Part shown: positions 34,739 through 46,581 of the stretch, in pieces
Layout of the letters: each line of letters begins with the position of its first letter
How positions within the stretch are numbered: the first letter of the stretch is position 1
Assembly: GCA_963422465.1 (NCBI GenBank)
Contig: OY730169.1
Span: 1,364,001 to 1,428,000 of the forward strand
Length of the DNA: 64,000 bases
From: Lichina pygmaea
Lineage: Eukaryota > Ascomycota > Lichinomycetes > Lichinales > Lichinaceae
Direction: 5' to 3'
Position numbers and translations under genes: made by a program
Notes under the pieces: generated by a model
Told to the model about the DNA's origin: nothing
Database searches by the model: none
What the model saw: the letters and a program-made list of their open reading frames with translations, nothing else

Positions 34739-35047
34739 ATGTCTGCAAAATCATGTGCCTCTGCTTACCGAAACCAACTGGCAGCCCAGATCTGTGATCA
34801 TAACTTTGTGTCGCTTGCTCCGTGTGACTTCTGTGTTTTGAACTACAAGCCCTGCTTCCGAATGTCTGACGACAACGATAAGTTGAAGTGCGCTGAGTGC
34901 ACTTGTCAGGGAAAGTCCTGTGTGTCACTTTCTTGGGAGTCGCTGAACATGACTCAGGATAACCTTTGTGAGGATTTGGCTGTTGATGAGGCCAAGCGGG
35001 ATGCTCTTGTCAAGCAGCTTGCCGAGCTGCAGGCTTGTGTGTCCTGA
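34739..35047 (+). CDS. Antisense zinc-cluster gene of Gypsy-B (Zn2Cys6-like, 102 aa open)
   Basis: A small frame on the strand opposite to gag-pol, between the 3' LTR and the end of pol. Six cysteines at residues 29, 32, 39, 51, 54 and 61 give C-x2-C-x6-C-x11-C-x2-C-x6-C, exact spacing for a Zn(II)2Cys6 binuclear cluster as in fungal Gal4-type regulators. A charged, heptad-like stretch follows (ETLNM-like WESLNM, then LVKQLAELQA), possibly a dimerization coil. A TATAAAT box inside the LTR lies 79 bp before the ATG with the same polarity. The frame is part of a broken element, and related remnants occur in Gypsy-A and Gypsy-E. Role inferred: DNA-binding regulator of the element or of the host. 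No experimental basis. Confidence 0.6.
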   Translation: MSAKSCASAYRNQLAAQICDHNFVSLAPCDFCVLNYKPCFRMSDDNDKLKCAECTCQGKSCVSLSWESLNMTQDNLCEDLAVDEAKRDALVKQLAELQACVS

Positions 35048-37473
35048 AAGCGAAAGGTTCTTGAGGGTGCTGAGGGTTGAGCAAAGAAAAAGCTCCAGTG
35101 CCTTGTTGCTGAAATGGAGGCGGATGGTGAAGACTTGTCGGCGACAGTCATTGATGCGTCTGCGCTGCAGGCCAAGCTGTTCAGTCCTGCTCCTGCCGGA
35201 ACTGCTGCAGGAGGAGCTGGCAGTTTGCGAGGTTCCTGAGTGGCTCCCAGGTATTTTCCGAGTCTGGGTAGTCTTTCCACTTGACAAAGTATCGCTGACC
35301 TTTTCTCTTCAGGATCTGTTCAGTCTTGAATTCCTGTTCTTCCTCTGGTTGGTAATAAAATGTTTCCTGCAAGGGTGTGCTCTGGTCAGCTAATTTGATC
35401 ATTGAGATGTGAAAGTTTGGGTGTACCTGAGTGTCTCTCAGTAGTCGCAGTCTGACGTTGACTGGTCCAGTTTTTTCTTCGACTGAAAATGGTCCAACCT
35501 TGACATGGTCCAGTTTCTTTGTTCTTGGTTTCTTTGTTTTCCAATTTCTTGTGAGGAGGTAGACTTTATCCCCCTTCTTTAGCTGAGGTGCCATTTTTGA
35601 TTTCTTGTCCATTTGACGTTGCATTCTTTCTGAGGTCTCTTGAAGGTAGTGCCTCATCATCGTGTGTGTTTGTCGTAGGAGCTTGTTGTGTTGGAGTGCT
35701 TTCTCTGCGTTTGGTGAAGCTCTGCTTGGCATCCTGATGTTCGCATGTTGTCCAAAATTGGCAAAAAATAGTGATTCCTTTGTTGAGTCTGATCTGTGCT
35801 GGTTGATTGCCAGCTGTGCCACCGGTAATAACTGTACCCAATTGCTGTGGGTCTTGTTGATGTAATGCTGTAAGTAAGTCTCCAGGACTTGGTTTGCTCA
35901 CTCTGTCTGGCTGTCAGTTTGTGGGTGATAGGCCGTAGACATTTTGGGTTTTGTTCCTATGGCTGCACTGATTGTCTTCCAGTAGTTGGATGTGAAGAGT
36001 TTGTCTCTGTCTGTAATGATCGTGATCAGAACTCCGTGGTCTCTGACCAATCTGTCCAGTAAAAGGTGTCCCAACTGTTCCGCTGTGTGGGTCTCCTTGA
36101 ATAGTACTGTTATTAGATATTTTGTGAATCTGTCCACTATCACCATAATCAAGTTGTAGGTGATTCCTGTGACTGGGTCTTTGGACTTGGGTAGCTTTGT
36201 GATGAAGTCCATTGACACATCTTCCCACAGGCCTTTCGGTATCGTGTTTGGGTGTCCTTCTCCGTATGGCTTATGTCTTCCATGTTTGTTTTTCTGGCAT
36301 AGTAGACACTTGCTGATGTAGTTTGTGACATGTTGTCAGAGGTTAATGACATTGTTCCCTGCCTGTTGGATAAGGTCTGTAGTCTTGGAGATTCCTGGGT
36401 GACTGTGTGCTGGGTTATCATGGTAGTTCCTTATTAGTTCTTCAGTGTCTTCTGCTGTGAGCTTGTTGATCTGTGGTTGAGGCACCAGGTTTCCTTGCTG
36501 GTCCTGCTGTAAGATTGTTCCTTGGTGTTCATCATCTTCCATGTGGTCTTTTCGTCAGCTTAGTGCATCTGCTCTCCTATTGTCTTGTCCAGGGGTGTAC
36601 AAGATCTTGAACTTGTGTTGCCCTAGGAGTTCAGCCCATCTGACTTGCTGTCTGTTCAGCTTCTTGGTTGTCGTGAACATTGTCAGATTCTTGTGGTCTG
36701 TGAGAATGGTGAGTTCAGAACTGCTTTCCGCGTACACTCTCCAGTGTTCAAGTGCGTTGACAACTGCCAGTAGCTCTTTATCGTGGATATCATAGTTTTG
36801 TTCCACTTGTGTCATTTTTCGTGAGTAGTAGGCAACTGGGTGCCACTTGCTGTCTGCCTGTTGGCATAGACATGCTCCCACTGCCTGATCTGAAGTGTCC
36901 ATCTTGATTTGTGTTGGTTGGCCTGTCTTGAAGTTGAGGAGAACTGGTTCCTTGGCGCAAGTGTCCTTGAGCTGTTGGAATGCTTTTTGTTGTCTCTCCG
37001 TCCACCAGTACTCCATGTCCTTCTTCGTGAGTTCTGTCAGTGGTGTTGCCATCTGTGAGTAGTTCTTGATGAACTGTCAGTTGAAGTTGGCAAATCCTAG
37101 GAAGGCTTGTACTTCCCTAACTGATGTCGGTGTTGGCCATTGCTGAATCGCTTTGATTTTCTCAGGGTCAATCTTGATCCCTTCAATCCCTATGATGTAT
37201 CTGAGGAATTCAACTTCCGGTTTGTTGAACTCGCATTTCTTTGGGTTGAGCTTGAGCCCTGCCTCTTGTAGGCATCGTAGAACATCCTTCACATGTTTGG
37301 TATGTTCTTGTTGTGTGTTCGAGTAGACAAGAATGTCGTCCAGGTAGGTGATAGCTGTTTGGTCCAGGTGTGCTCTGATGATGTTGTTGATCAATGCTTG
37401 ACATGTTGCTGGTGTGTTTGTGAGTCCGAATGGCATAACCAGATACTCGTAGTGTCTGTATCAGGTTCTGAAG

Positions 37474-38072
37474 TGTTGCGGTCCGTACCGTACTGTCCTA
37501 TCCGAGTATAGGATTAGGGTGAGAGGTGGAAGGTGGGTTGGTTCTCGCAGGAGAGGAGTGTCAAGGAGCACGAAGAGGTTTGGTGGAACGTGGTGGTGGT
37601 GACACCTGATCAATGGCTTCGTACAAAGGATTGTATTGAAGTAGATCTAGTTGTCTGGATCACAACATGAGTTGAAGACAATCATTCTATAAGGGAACTA
37701 TCACCGGACTATATAGTGCTGGCCTGTCAAGACAATCAAGATTGTCTTGACAGTCTTGACGTCAAGACAGGTGAGATTGTCTTGACAGTCCCACCATGTT
37801 ATGCACCCTGCGTCAAGACTGGTGAGATTGTCTTGATGCTTCATGCATCATGCGTCAAGACTGGTGAGATTGTCTTGATGCTTCATGCATCATGTGTCAA
37901 GACTGGTGAGATTGTCTCGATGCTTCATGTATCATGCGTTGAGACTCCCGTGTGTGTCTCGACAGTCACGTGACCCCTTGTTGGTTGGTCACTTGACTTC
38001 CATGGTGTCCTCTTGCCTGGCCCACGGCCTGATTGCCTATAAATGAGTGGCTCCCATCCCTGGGTCGTAACA
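37474..38072. repeat. Gypsy-E left (3') LTR
   Basis: 599 bp, same architecture as the Gypsy-B LTR. Palindromic array at about 37725-37950, + strand TATAAAT at 38038-38044, antisense ATG at 38117 (79 bp on, as in Gypsy-B). Confidence 0.94.
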
Positions 38073-41000
38073 CTACCCTCCTCTCCTTCATTCATCGTCC
38101 TGATGAATTCTTGAGTATGTCTGCAAAATCATGTGCCTCTGCTTACTGAAACCAACTGGCAGCCCAGATCCGTGATCATAACTTCGTGTCGCTTGCTCTG
38201 TGTGACTTCTGTGTTTTGAACCACAAGCCCTGCTTCCGAATGTCTGACGACAACGATAAGTTGAAGTGCGCTGAGTGCACTCGTCAGGGAAAGTCCTGTG
38301 TGTCACTTTCTTGGGAGTCGCTGAACATGACTTGGGATAACCTTCGCGAGGATTTGGCTGTTGATGAGGCCAAGCAGGATGCTCTTGTCAAGCAGCTTGC
38401 CAAGCTGCAGGCTTGTGTGTCCTGAAAGCGAAAGGTTCTTGAGGGTGCTGAGGGTTGAGCAAAGAAGAAGCTCCAGTGCCTTGTTGCTGAAATGGAGGTG
38501 GATGGTGAAGACTTGTCGGCAACAGTCATTGATGCGTCCGCGCTGCAGGCTGAGCTGTTCAGTCCTGCTCCTGCCGGAACTGCTGCAGGAGGAGCTGGCA
38601 GTTCGCGAGGTTCCTGAGTGGCTCCCAGGTATTTTCCGAGTCTGGGTAGTCTTTCCACTTAACAAGGTATCGCTGACCTTTTCTCTTCAGGATCTGTTCG
38701 GCCTTGAATTCCTGTTCTTCCTCTGGTTGGTAATGAAATGTTTCCTGCAAGGGTGTGCTCTGGTCAGCTAATTCGATCATTGAGATGTGAAAGTTTGGGT
38801 GTACCCGAGCGTCTCTCGGTAGTCGCAGTCTGACGTTGACTGGTCCGGTTTTTTCTTTGACTGAAAATGGTCTGACCTTGACATGGTCCAGTTTCTTTGT
38901 TCTTGGTTTCTTTGTTTTCCAATTTCTTGTGAGGAGGTAGACTTTATCCCCCTTCTTTAGCTGAGGTGCCATTTTTGATTTCTTGTCCATTTGGTGTTGC
39001 ATTCTTTCTGAGGTCTCTTGAAGGTAGTGCCTCATCATCGTGTGCGTTTGTCGTAGGAGCTTGTCATGTTGGAGTGCTTTCTCCGTGTTTGGTGAAGCTC
39101 TGCTTGGCATCCCGATGTTTGCATGTTGTCCAAAATTAGCAAAAAATAGCGATTCCTTTGTTGAGTCTGATCTGTGCTGGTTGATTGCCAGCTGTGCCAC
39201 CGGTAATAACTGTGCCCAATTGCTGTGGGTCTTGTTGATGTAATGCTGTAAGTAAGTCTCCAGGACTTGGTTCGCTCGCTCCGTCTGGCTGTCAGTTTGT
39301 GGGTGATAGGCCGTAGACATTTTGGGTTTTGTTCCCATGGCTGCACTGATTGTCTTCCAGTAGTTGGATGTGAAGAGTTTGTCTCTGTCTGTAATGATCG
39401 TGATCAGAACTCCGTGGTCTCTGACCAATCTGTCCAGTAAAAGGTGTCCCAACTGTTCTGCTGTGTGGGTTTCCTTGAATGGTACCACTATTAGATATTT
39501 TGTGAATCTGTCCACTATCACCATAATCAAGTCGTAGGTGATTCCTGTGACTGGGTCTTTGGACTTGGGTAGCTTTGTGATGAAGTCCATTGACACGTCT
39601 TCCCACGGGCCTTTCGGTATCATGTTCGGGTGTCCTTCTCCGTATGGCTTATGTCTTCCATGTTTGTTTTTCTGGCATAGTAGACACTTGCTGATGTAGT
39701 TTGTGACATGTTGTCGGAGGTTAATGACATTGTTCCCTGCCCGTTGGATAAGGTCTGTGGTCTTGGAGATTCCTGGGTGACCGTGTGCTGGGTTATCATG
39801 GTAGTTCCTTATTAGTTCTTCAGTGTCTTCTGCCGTGAGCTTGTTGATCTGTGGTTGAGGCACCAGGTTTCCTTGCTGGTCCTGCTGTAAGATCGTTCCT
39901 TGGTGTTCATCATCTTCCATGTGGTCTTTTCGTCAGCTTAGTGCGTCTGCTCTCCTATTGTCTTGTCCAGGGGTGTACAAGATCTTGAACTTGTGTTGCC
40001 CTAGGAGTTCAGCCCATCTGACTTGCTGTCTGTTCAGCTTCTTGGTTGTCATGAATGTTGTCAGATTCTTGTGGTCTGTGAGAATGGTGAGTTCAGAACT
40101 GCTTTCCGCGTACACTCTCCAGTGTTCGAGTGCGTTGACGACTGCCAGTAGCTCTTTATCGTGGATATCATAGTTTTGTTCTGCTTGTGTCATTTTTCGT
40201 GAGTAGTAGGCAACTGGGTGCCACTTGCTGTCTGCCTGTTGGCATAGACATGCTCCCACTGCTTGATCTGAAGTGTCTGTCTTGATTCGTGTCGGCTGGC
40301 CTGTCTTGAAGTTGAGGAGAACTGGTTCCTTGGCGCAAGCGTCCTTGAGCTGTTGGAATGCTTTTTGTTGTCTCTCCGTCCACCGGTACTCCACGTTCTT
40401 CTTCATGAGTTCTGTCAGTGGAGTTGCCATCTGTGAGTAGTTCTTGATGAACTGTCAGTTGAAGTTGGCAAATCCCAGGAAGGCTTGTACTTCCTTAACT
40501 GATGTCGGTGTTGGCTATTGCTGAATCACTTTGATTTTCTCAGGGTCAATCTTGATCCCTTCGATCCCTATGATGTATCCGAGGAATTCAACTTCTGGTT
40601 TGTTGAACTCGCATTTCTTCGGGTTGAGCTTGAGCCCTGCCTCTTGTAGGCATCGTAGAACATCCTTCACATGTTTGGTATGTTCTTGTTGCGTGTTCGA
40701 GTAGACAAGAATGTCGTCCAGGTAGGCGATAGCTGTTTGGTCCAGGTGTGCTCTGATGACGTTGTTGATCAATGCTTGACATGTTGCTGGTGTGTTTGTG
40801 AGTCCGAATGGCATAACCAGATACTTGTAGTGTCTGTATCAGGTTCTGAAGGCTGTCTTCCATTCTTCTCCTTCTTTCATGTGTATCAGGTTGTATACTC
40901 CTTTCAAGTCCAGCTTGGTAAAGATTGTAGCTTGGCTGATCCTGTCTCGCAATTCGTTCCTATTTGGCAACGGATATCAGTTCTTGATGGTAATGTCGTT

Positions 41001-43414
41001 GAGTTTCCTGTAGTCCACACAAAGTCGAAGACTTCTGTCTTTCTTTGGTGCAAATAGTATCGGGTATCCTGCTGGCGATTGAGATTCTTGAATGAAACCC
41101 TTTTTCAGGTTTTCCTCCAGGTACTCGCGAAGTACTTGGAGCTCTTTCTCTGATAACTGGTAAATTGGTCCAAATCCTGGCTCCGTCCCTGGTTGCAACT
41201 TGATCTCATGATCCCAAGGTTGGTGCTTAGGCAACGCTGCTGTCGTTGTCTCTTCCTGAAAGAGGTTATCATACCCAGGTCAGTACTCTTCAGGGATCTC
41301 CAGAGGGTTAACAACTTCCTCTCTCTTCATCTCTGACTGTTTGGCCACCTGGTTCCAGGGTGTGCCTGTCAAGGCAGACCTCTTCTTTTGAGAGTCGTCC
41401 TTTCTGTCAGTGAGGTTCCACTGAGGACTTCTTCCCTCATCTGTCCACACCTTCTGCGGCTGGTAACAGGTCCGAGCTGTGTTGTTAGTGCAGTTCCTAA
41501 ACGTGAGTACTCCTGTCTTCCAGTTAACAACTGGGTTGTGCTTCTTTAGCCAAGGCATCCCCAAATAGATATCCTGAGTGGCCAACTCGACAATATCAAG
41601 GTGGATCCTTTCAGCATAGTGTCCGGTAACCATTTCCATTGGCTGCGTCTCATGGCAGACTAGCTCTGTCTGTCCATTTGCCATCACGAGCTGATAGGGC
41701 TGCTGCTTGCGTCTCCTTCCAGTGCCGAGGGTATCGTAAAGTTGTCTTGAAATGTAGTTCCCACTGGCTCCAGAGTCAACAAGTGTGTATGTCTGTATCG
41801 GCGTGTTGGCGTATAGTGACACAGGCAATCGCAGGTGCTTTGCGTTGCTAGGGGTCATGTTGTTGAGCTCCCGATGTCACCCCTTGATAAGGGAGTTCAG
41901 TCTTTTCCTGATCGAAGTGTCTTACCACTGACTGGGCAATGGGTCCAGCCATTCCCATCAGTTCTGAGGAATCTGTTCATGAATTTGTCTTGCTGATGCT
42001 TGTCACATCCAGGCTTGAGGCAGTACTGCCAATTGTCGATGTAGCAGTTGTAGTTGTTGCCTTGCTGTAGGAACATGAGGTGTTCGTGCCAATCATGTGT
42101 GTGCCCGGGGAATGCGGTGTGTTGGCGTTTGTCCCAAAGGTGGATTTCACACGCATCCTTCTCGCAATTGACCCAATGTTTGTGGCAGGTGGCGTGGTAG
42201 GGTGAATGTCCTCCGTACCTTTGTAGTTGTTCGTGGTAGGTGCAGTAGTGCTTCGTGCAAAACCTCCACTGTAGTTCGCCGTGCCGTAGATTTCGTGGGT
42301 CCATGCTGTAAGCATAGCTTCCTTGTGGTATTTCTTCTTTGATAGACACGGGTTTGTCTTGGTCCCCATCAGAGGTGGTTAAGAGCTCCTGTCCCTTGTC
42401 CTGACCTGTTAGTTCTGGTAGGTCCTTGCCTCCTGATGTTGCCAGTTGGTGGGCTACTTCCAATATCTGATCGTAGTTGTCCCATTGTTTGAGGGATAGC
42501 TGAGTCTCTCCTGGTGGGTCCTCTGGCTTGATGACATTCCAGTCTCCGTCGAGCGTATTAAGTTGCTGTCGGTGCACCTTGTTCTTTGAACGACAGTCTT
42601 TCGCCATGTGGCCTAGCTTGCCACAGGCATAGCACTTCAGTGCTTTCCCTTTTTTGTTGTTCCTTCCCTTTGTGAACCTTCCCTTGTGGTGGACTGCATC
42701 CAGTTCCATGGGTGCATAGCCATATGGATCATGTGGCGGTGCCTTGTTAGGCAGCTTGTAGTGGTTGCTCACATGCCATGCGGGGTGGCTGTATCCTCTG
42801 TTGTGGTGTTTCTCCATCGCTCGCTTGAATAGTTTGTCATCAATGTTGATTGCTTGTGCGATGAGTTCGTCCAGTGTGTCGACTGCTTGTCCGTCAAAGG
42901 TGATTTCATCCTTCATGTTTTCCTTAAGTCCATGTCGGTACATGACTATCAGGGTGTCATCGTCCCAGTCAGTCAGTACTGAGTATTGTTTGAACTGCGT
43001 GGTGTACTCTGCGGCTGAGCGTTGTTGTTTGATGTGCTGGATCATTCGTATAGCCACTTTATCTTTGTTAGATGGTCCAAGGATCCTTTTGATCTCATCC
43101 TTGAATCGCGTCCATTTCGTCATCCATTCCGTTGTGCCGTTGTGGTCTCTGTTCCCTGAGAGGTGTTTGTTGACGTAGGGTTTGATCTATCAATAAGCAT
43201 TGCCTCTCATGTAAGTGGTTGCAAAGAGGGGCCACTTTTCCTTAGGCAGCTTTGTCTCTGGTTGGAATTGAAAGTAGACTTGGAGTTGCATGAGCCAGTC
43301 GTCAACCTTGTTTCTTTCACCGTAGAACAGGTCTGGCTTGGCGACACTAATCTTTCCATCTGGGAAGTTGGGGTTGGTTGCTCCTGAGGTACTCATCCTT
43401 GAGGGTCTTCAAAG

Positions 43415-44013
43415 TGTTGCAGTCTGTACTGTACTGTCCTATCCGAGTATAGGATTAGGGTGAGAGGTGGAAGGTGGGTTGGTTCTCGCAGGAGAGGAGT
43501 GTCAAGGAGCGCGAAGAGGTTTGGTGGAACGTGGTGGTGGTGACACCTGATCAATGGCTTCGTACAAAGGATTGTATTGAAGTAGATCTAGTTGTCTGGA
43601 TCACAACATGAGTTGAAGACGATTGTTCCATAAGGGAACTATCGCCAGACTATATAGTGCTGGCCTGTTGAGACAATCAAGATTGTCTCGACAGTCTTGA
43701 CGTCGAGACGGGTGAGATTGTCTTGACGGTCCCACCATGTTATGCACCCTGCGTCAAGACTGGTGAGATTGTCTTGATGCTTCATGCATCATGTGTCGAG
43801 ACTGGTGAGATTGTCTTGATGCTTCATGCATCATGCGTCGAGACTGGTGAGATTGTCTTGATGCTTCATGCATCATGCGTCGAGACTCCTGTGTGTGTCT
43901 CGACAGTCACGTGACCCCTTGTTGGTTGGTCACTTGACTTCCATGGTGTCCTCTTGCCTGGCCCGTGGCCTGATTGCCTATAAATAAGTGGCTCCTATCC
44001 CTGGGTCGTAACA
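43415..44013. repeat. Gypsy-E right (5') LTR
   Basis: 599 bp. The minus-strand TATA (CTATATAG, 43650-43657) fits sense transcription. The sequence TTGAAGAC at 43613-43620 is the inverted complement of GTCTTCAA at 43405-43412, just inside the element. Confidence 0.94.
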
Positions 44014-46581
44014 TGAAGGCTGTCTTCCATTCTTCTCCTTTTTTCATGCGTATCAGGTTGTATGCTCCTTTCAAGTCCAGCTTGGTAAAGATTGTAGCTT
44101 GGCTGATCCTGTCTCGCAATTCGTTCGCATTTGGCAGTGGATATCAATTCTTGATGGTAATGTCATTGAGTTTCCTGTAATCCACACAAAGTTGAAGACT
44201 TCTGTCTTTCTTTGGTGCAAATAGTATCGGGTATCCTGCTGGTGATTGAGATTCTTGAATGAAACCCTTTTTCAGGTTTTCCTCCAGGTACTCACGAAGT
44301 ACTTGGAGCTCTTTCTCTGATAACTGGTAAATTGGTCCAAATCCTGGCTCTGTCCCTGGTTGCAACTTGATCTCATGATCCCAAGGTTGGTGCTTAGGCA
44401 ACACTGCTGTCATTGTCTCTTCCTGAAAGAGGTTATCATACCCAGGTCAGTACTCTTCAGAGATCTCCAGAGGGTTAACAACTTCCTCTCTCTTCATCTC
44501 TGACTGTTTGGCCACCTGGTTCCGGGGTGTGCCTGTCAAGGTGGACCTCTTCTCTTGAGAGTTGTCCTTTCTGTCAGTGAGGTTCCACTGAGGACTCCTT
44601 CCCTCATCTGTCCACGCCTTCTGCGGCTGGTAACAGGTCTGAGCTGTGTTGTTAGTGCAGTTCCTAAACGTGAGTACTCCTGTCTTCCAGTTAACAACTG
44701 GGTTGTGCTTCTTTAGCCAAGGCATCCCCAAATAGATATCCTGAGTGGCCAACTTGACAATATCAAGGTAGATCCTTTCAGCATAGTGTCCGGTAACCAT
44801 TTCCATTGGCTGCGTCTTATGGCAGACTAGCTCTGTCTGTCCATTTGCCATCGCAAGCTGATAGGGCTGCTGCTTGCGTCTCCTTCCAGTGCCAAGGGTG
44901 TTGTAAAGTTGTCTTGAAATGTAGTTTCCACTGGCTCCAGAGTCAACAAGTGCATATGTCCGTACTGGCGTGTTGGCGTGTAGTGACACAGGCAATCGCA
45001 GGTGCTTTGTGTTGCTAGGGGTCATGTTGTTGAGCTCCCGATGTCACCCCTTGACAAGGGAGTTCAGTCTTTTCCCAATTGAAGTGTCTTTCCACTGACT
45101 GGGCAATGGGTCCAGCCATTCCCATCAGTCCTGAGGAATCTGTTCATGAATTTGTCTTGCTGATGCTTGTCACATCCAGGCTTGAGGCAGTACTGCCAAT
45201 TGTTGACGTAGTAGTTGTGGTTGTTGCCTTGCTGTAGGAACATGAGGTGTTCGTGCCAATCATGTGTGTGCCCGGGGAATGCAGTGTGTTGGTGTTTGTC
45301 CCAAAGGTGGATCTCACACACATCCTTCTTGCAATTGACCCAATGCTTGTGGCAGGTGGCGTGGTAGGGTGAATGTCCTCCGTACCTTCGTAGTTGTTCG
45401 TGGTAGGTGTAGTAGTGCTTCGTGCAAAACCTCCACTGTAGTTCGCCGTGCCGTAGATTTCGTGGGTCCATGCTGTAAGCATAGCTTCCTTGTGGTATTT
45501 CTTCTTTGATAGACGTGGGTTTGTCTCAGTCCCCATCAGAGGTGGTTAAGGGCTCCTGTCTCTTGTCCTGACCTGTTAGTTCTGGTAGGTCCTTGCCTCC
45601 TGATGTTGCCAGTTGGTGGGCTGCTTCCAATGTCTGATCGTAGTTGTCCTATTGTTCGAGGGATAGCTGAGCCTCTCCTGGTGGGTTCTCTGGCTCAATG
45701 ACATTCCAGTCTCTGTCGAGCGTATTAAGTTGCTGTCAGTGCACCTTGTTCTTTGAACAACAGTCTTTCGCCATGTGGCCTAGCTTGCCACAGGCATAGC
45801 ACTTCAGTGCTTTCCCTTTTTTGTTGTTCCTTCCCTTTGTGAACCTTCCCTTGTGGTGGACTGCATCCAGTTCCATGGGTGCATAGCCATATGGATCATA
45901 TAGCGGTGCCTTGTTAGGCAGCTTGTAGTGGTTGCTCACATGCCATGCGGGGTGGCTGTATCCTCTGTCGTGGTGTTTCTCCATCACTCACTCGAATAGT
46001 TTGTCATCAATGTTGATTGCTTGTGTGATGAGTTTGTCCAGTGTGTTGACTGCTTGTCCATCGAAGGTGATTTCATCCTTCATGTTTTCCTTGAGTCCAC
46101 ATTGGTACATGACCATCAGGGCGTCATTGTCCTAGTCAGTCAGTACTGAGTATTGTTTGAACTGCGTGGTGTACTCTGCGGCTGAGCGTTGTTGTTTGAT
46201 GTGCTGGATCATTCGTATAGCCACTTTGTCTTTGTTAGATAGTCCAAGGATTCTTTTGATCTTGTCCTTGAATCACATCCATTTTGTCATCCATTCTGTT
46301 ATGCTGTCGTGGTCTCTGTTTCCTGAGAGATGTTTGTTGACGTAGGGTTTGATCCATCAATAAGCATTACCTCTCATGTAAGTGGTTGCAAAGAGGGGCC
46401 ACTTTTCCTTAGGCAGCTTCATCTCTGGTTGGAATTGAAAGTAGACTTGGAGTTGCATGAGCCAGTCATCGACCTTGTTTCTTTCGCCGTAGAACAGGTC
46501 TGGCTTGGTGATGCTAATCTTTCCATCTGGGAAGTTGGGGTTGGTTGCTCCTGAGGTACTCATCCTTGAGGGTCTTCAAAG

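Larger units (their letters stand above)
37474..44013 (-). mobile_element. Gypsy-E: youngest chromovirus, inserted in Gypsy-B
   Basis: A structurally complete 6540-bp LTR retrotransposon fossil with two 599-bp LTRs (37474-38072 and 43415-44013) and TSD TGAAG (37469-37473 and 44014-44018). Parts in element order: gag with zinc knuckle (about 43396-41900), protease with DSGASG (about 41800), reverse transcriptase with YLDD (about 41230-40500), RNase H (about 40430-39930), integrase with HHCC zinc finger and DFITKLPKS catalytic region (about 39920-38900), chromodomain (YLVKWKDYPDSENTWEPL, about 38690-38570), then the antisense zinc-cluster region (+, from 38117). A polypurine tract adjoins the 3' LTR. 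It has about half a dozen breaks. The LTRs differ at about 28 of 599 sites, all transitions, mostly at CpG, so age by clock would be misleading. Confidence 0.95.
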
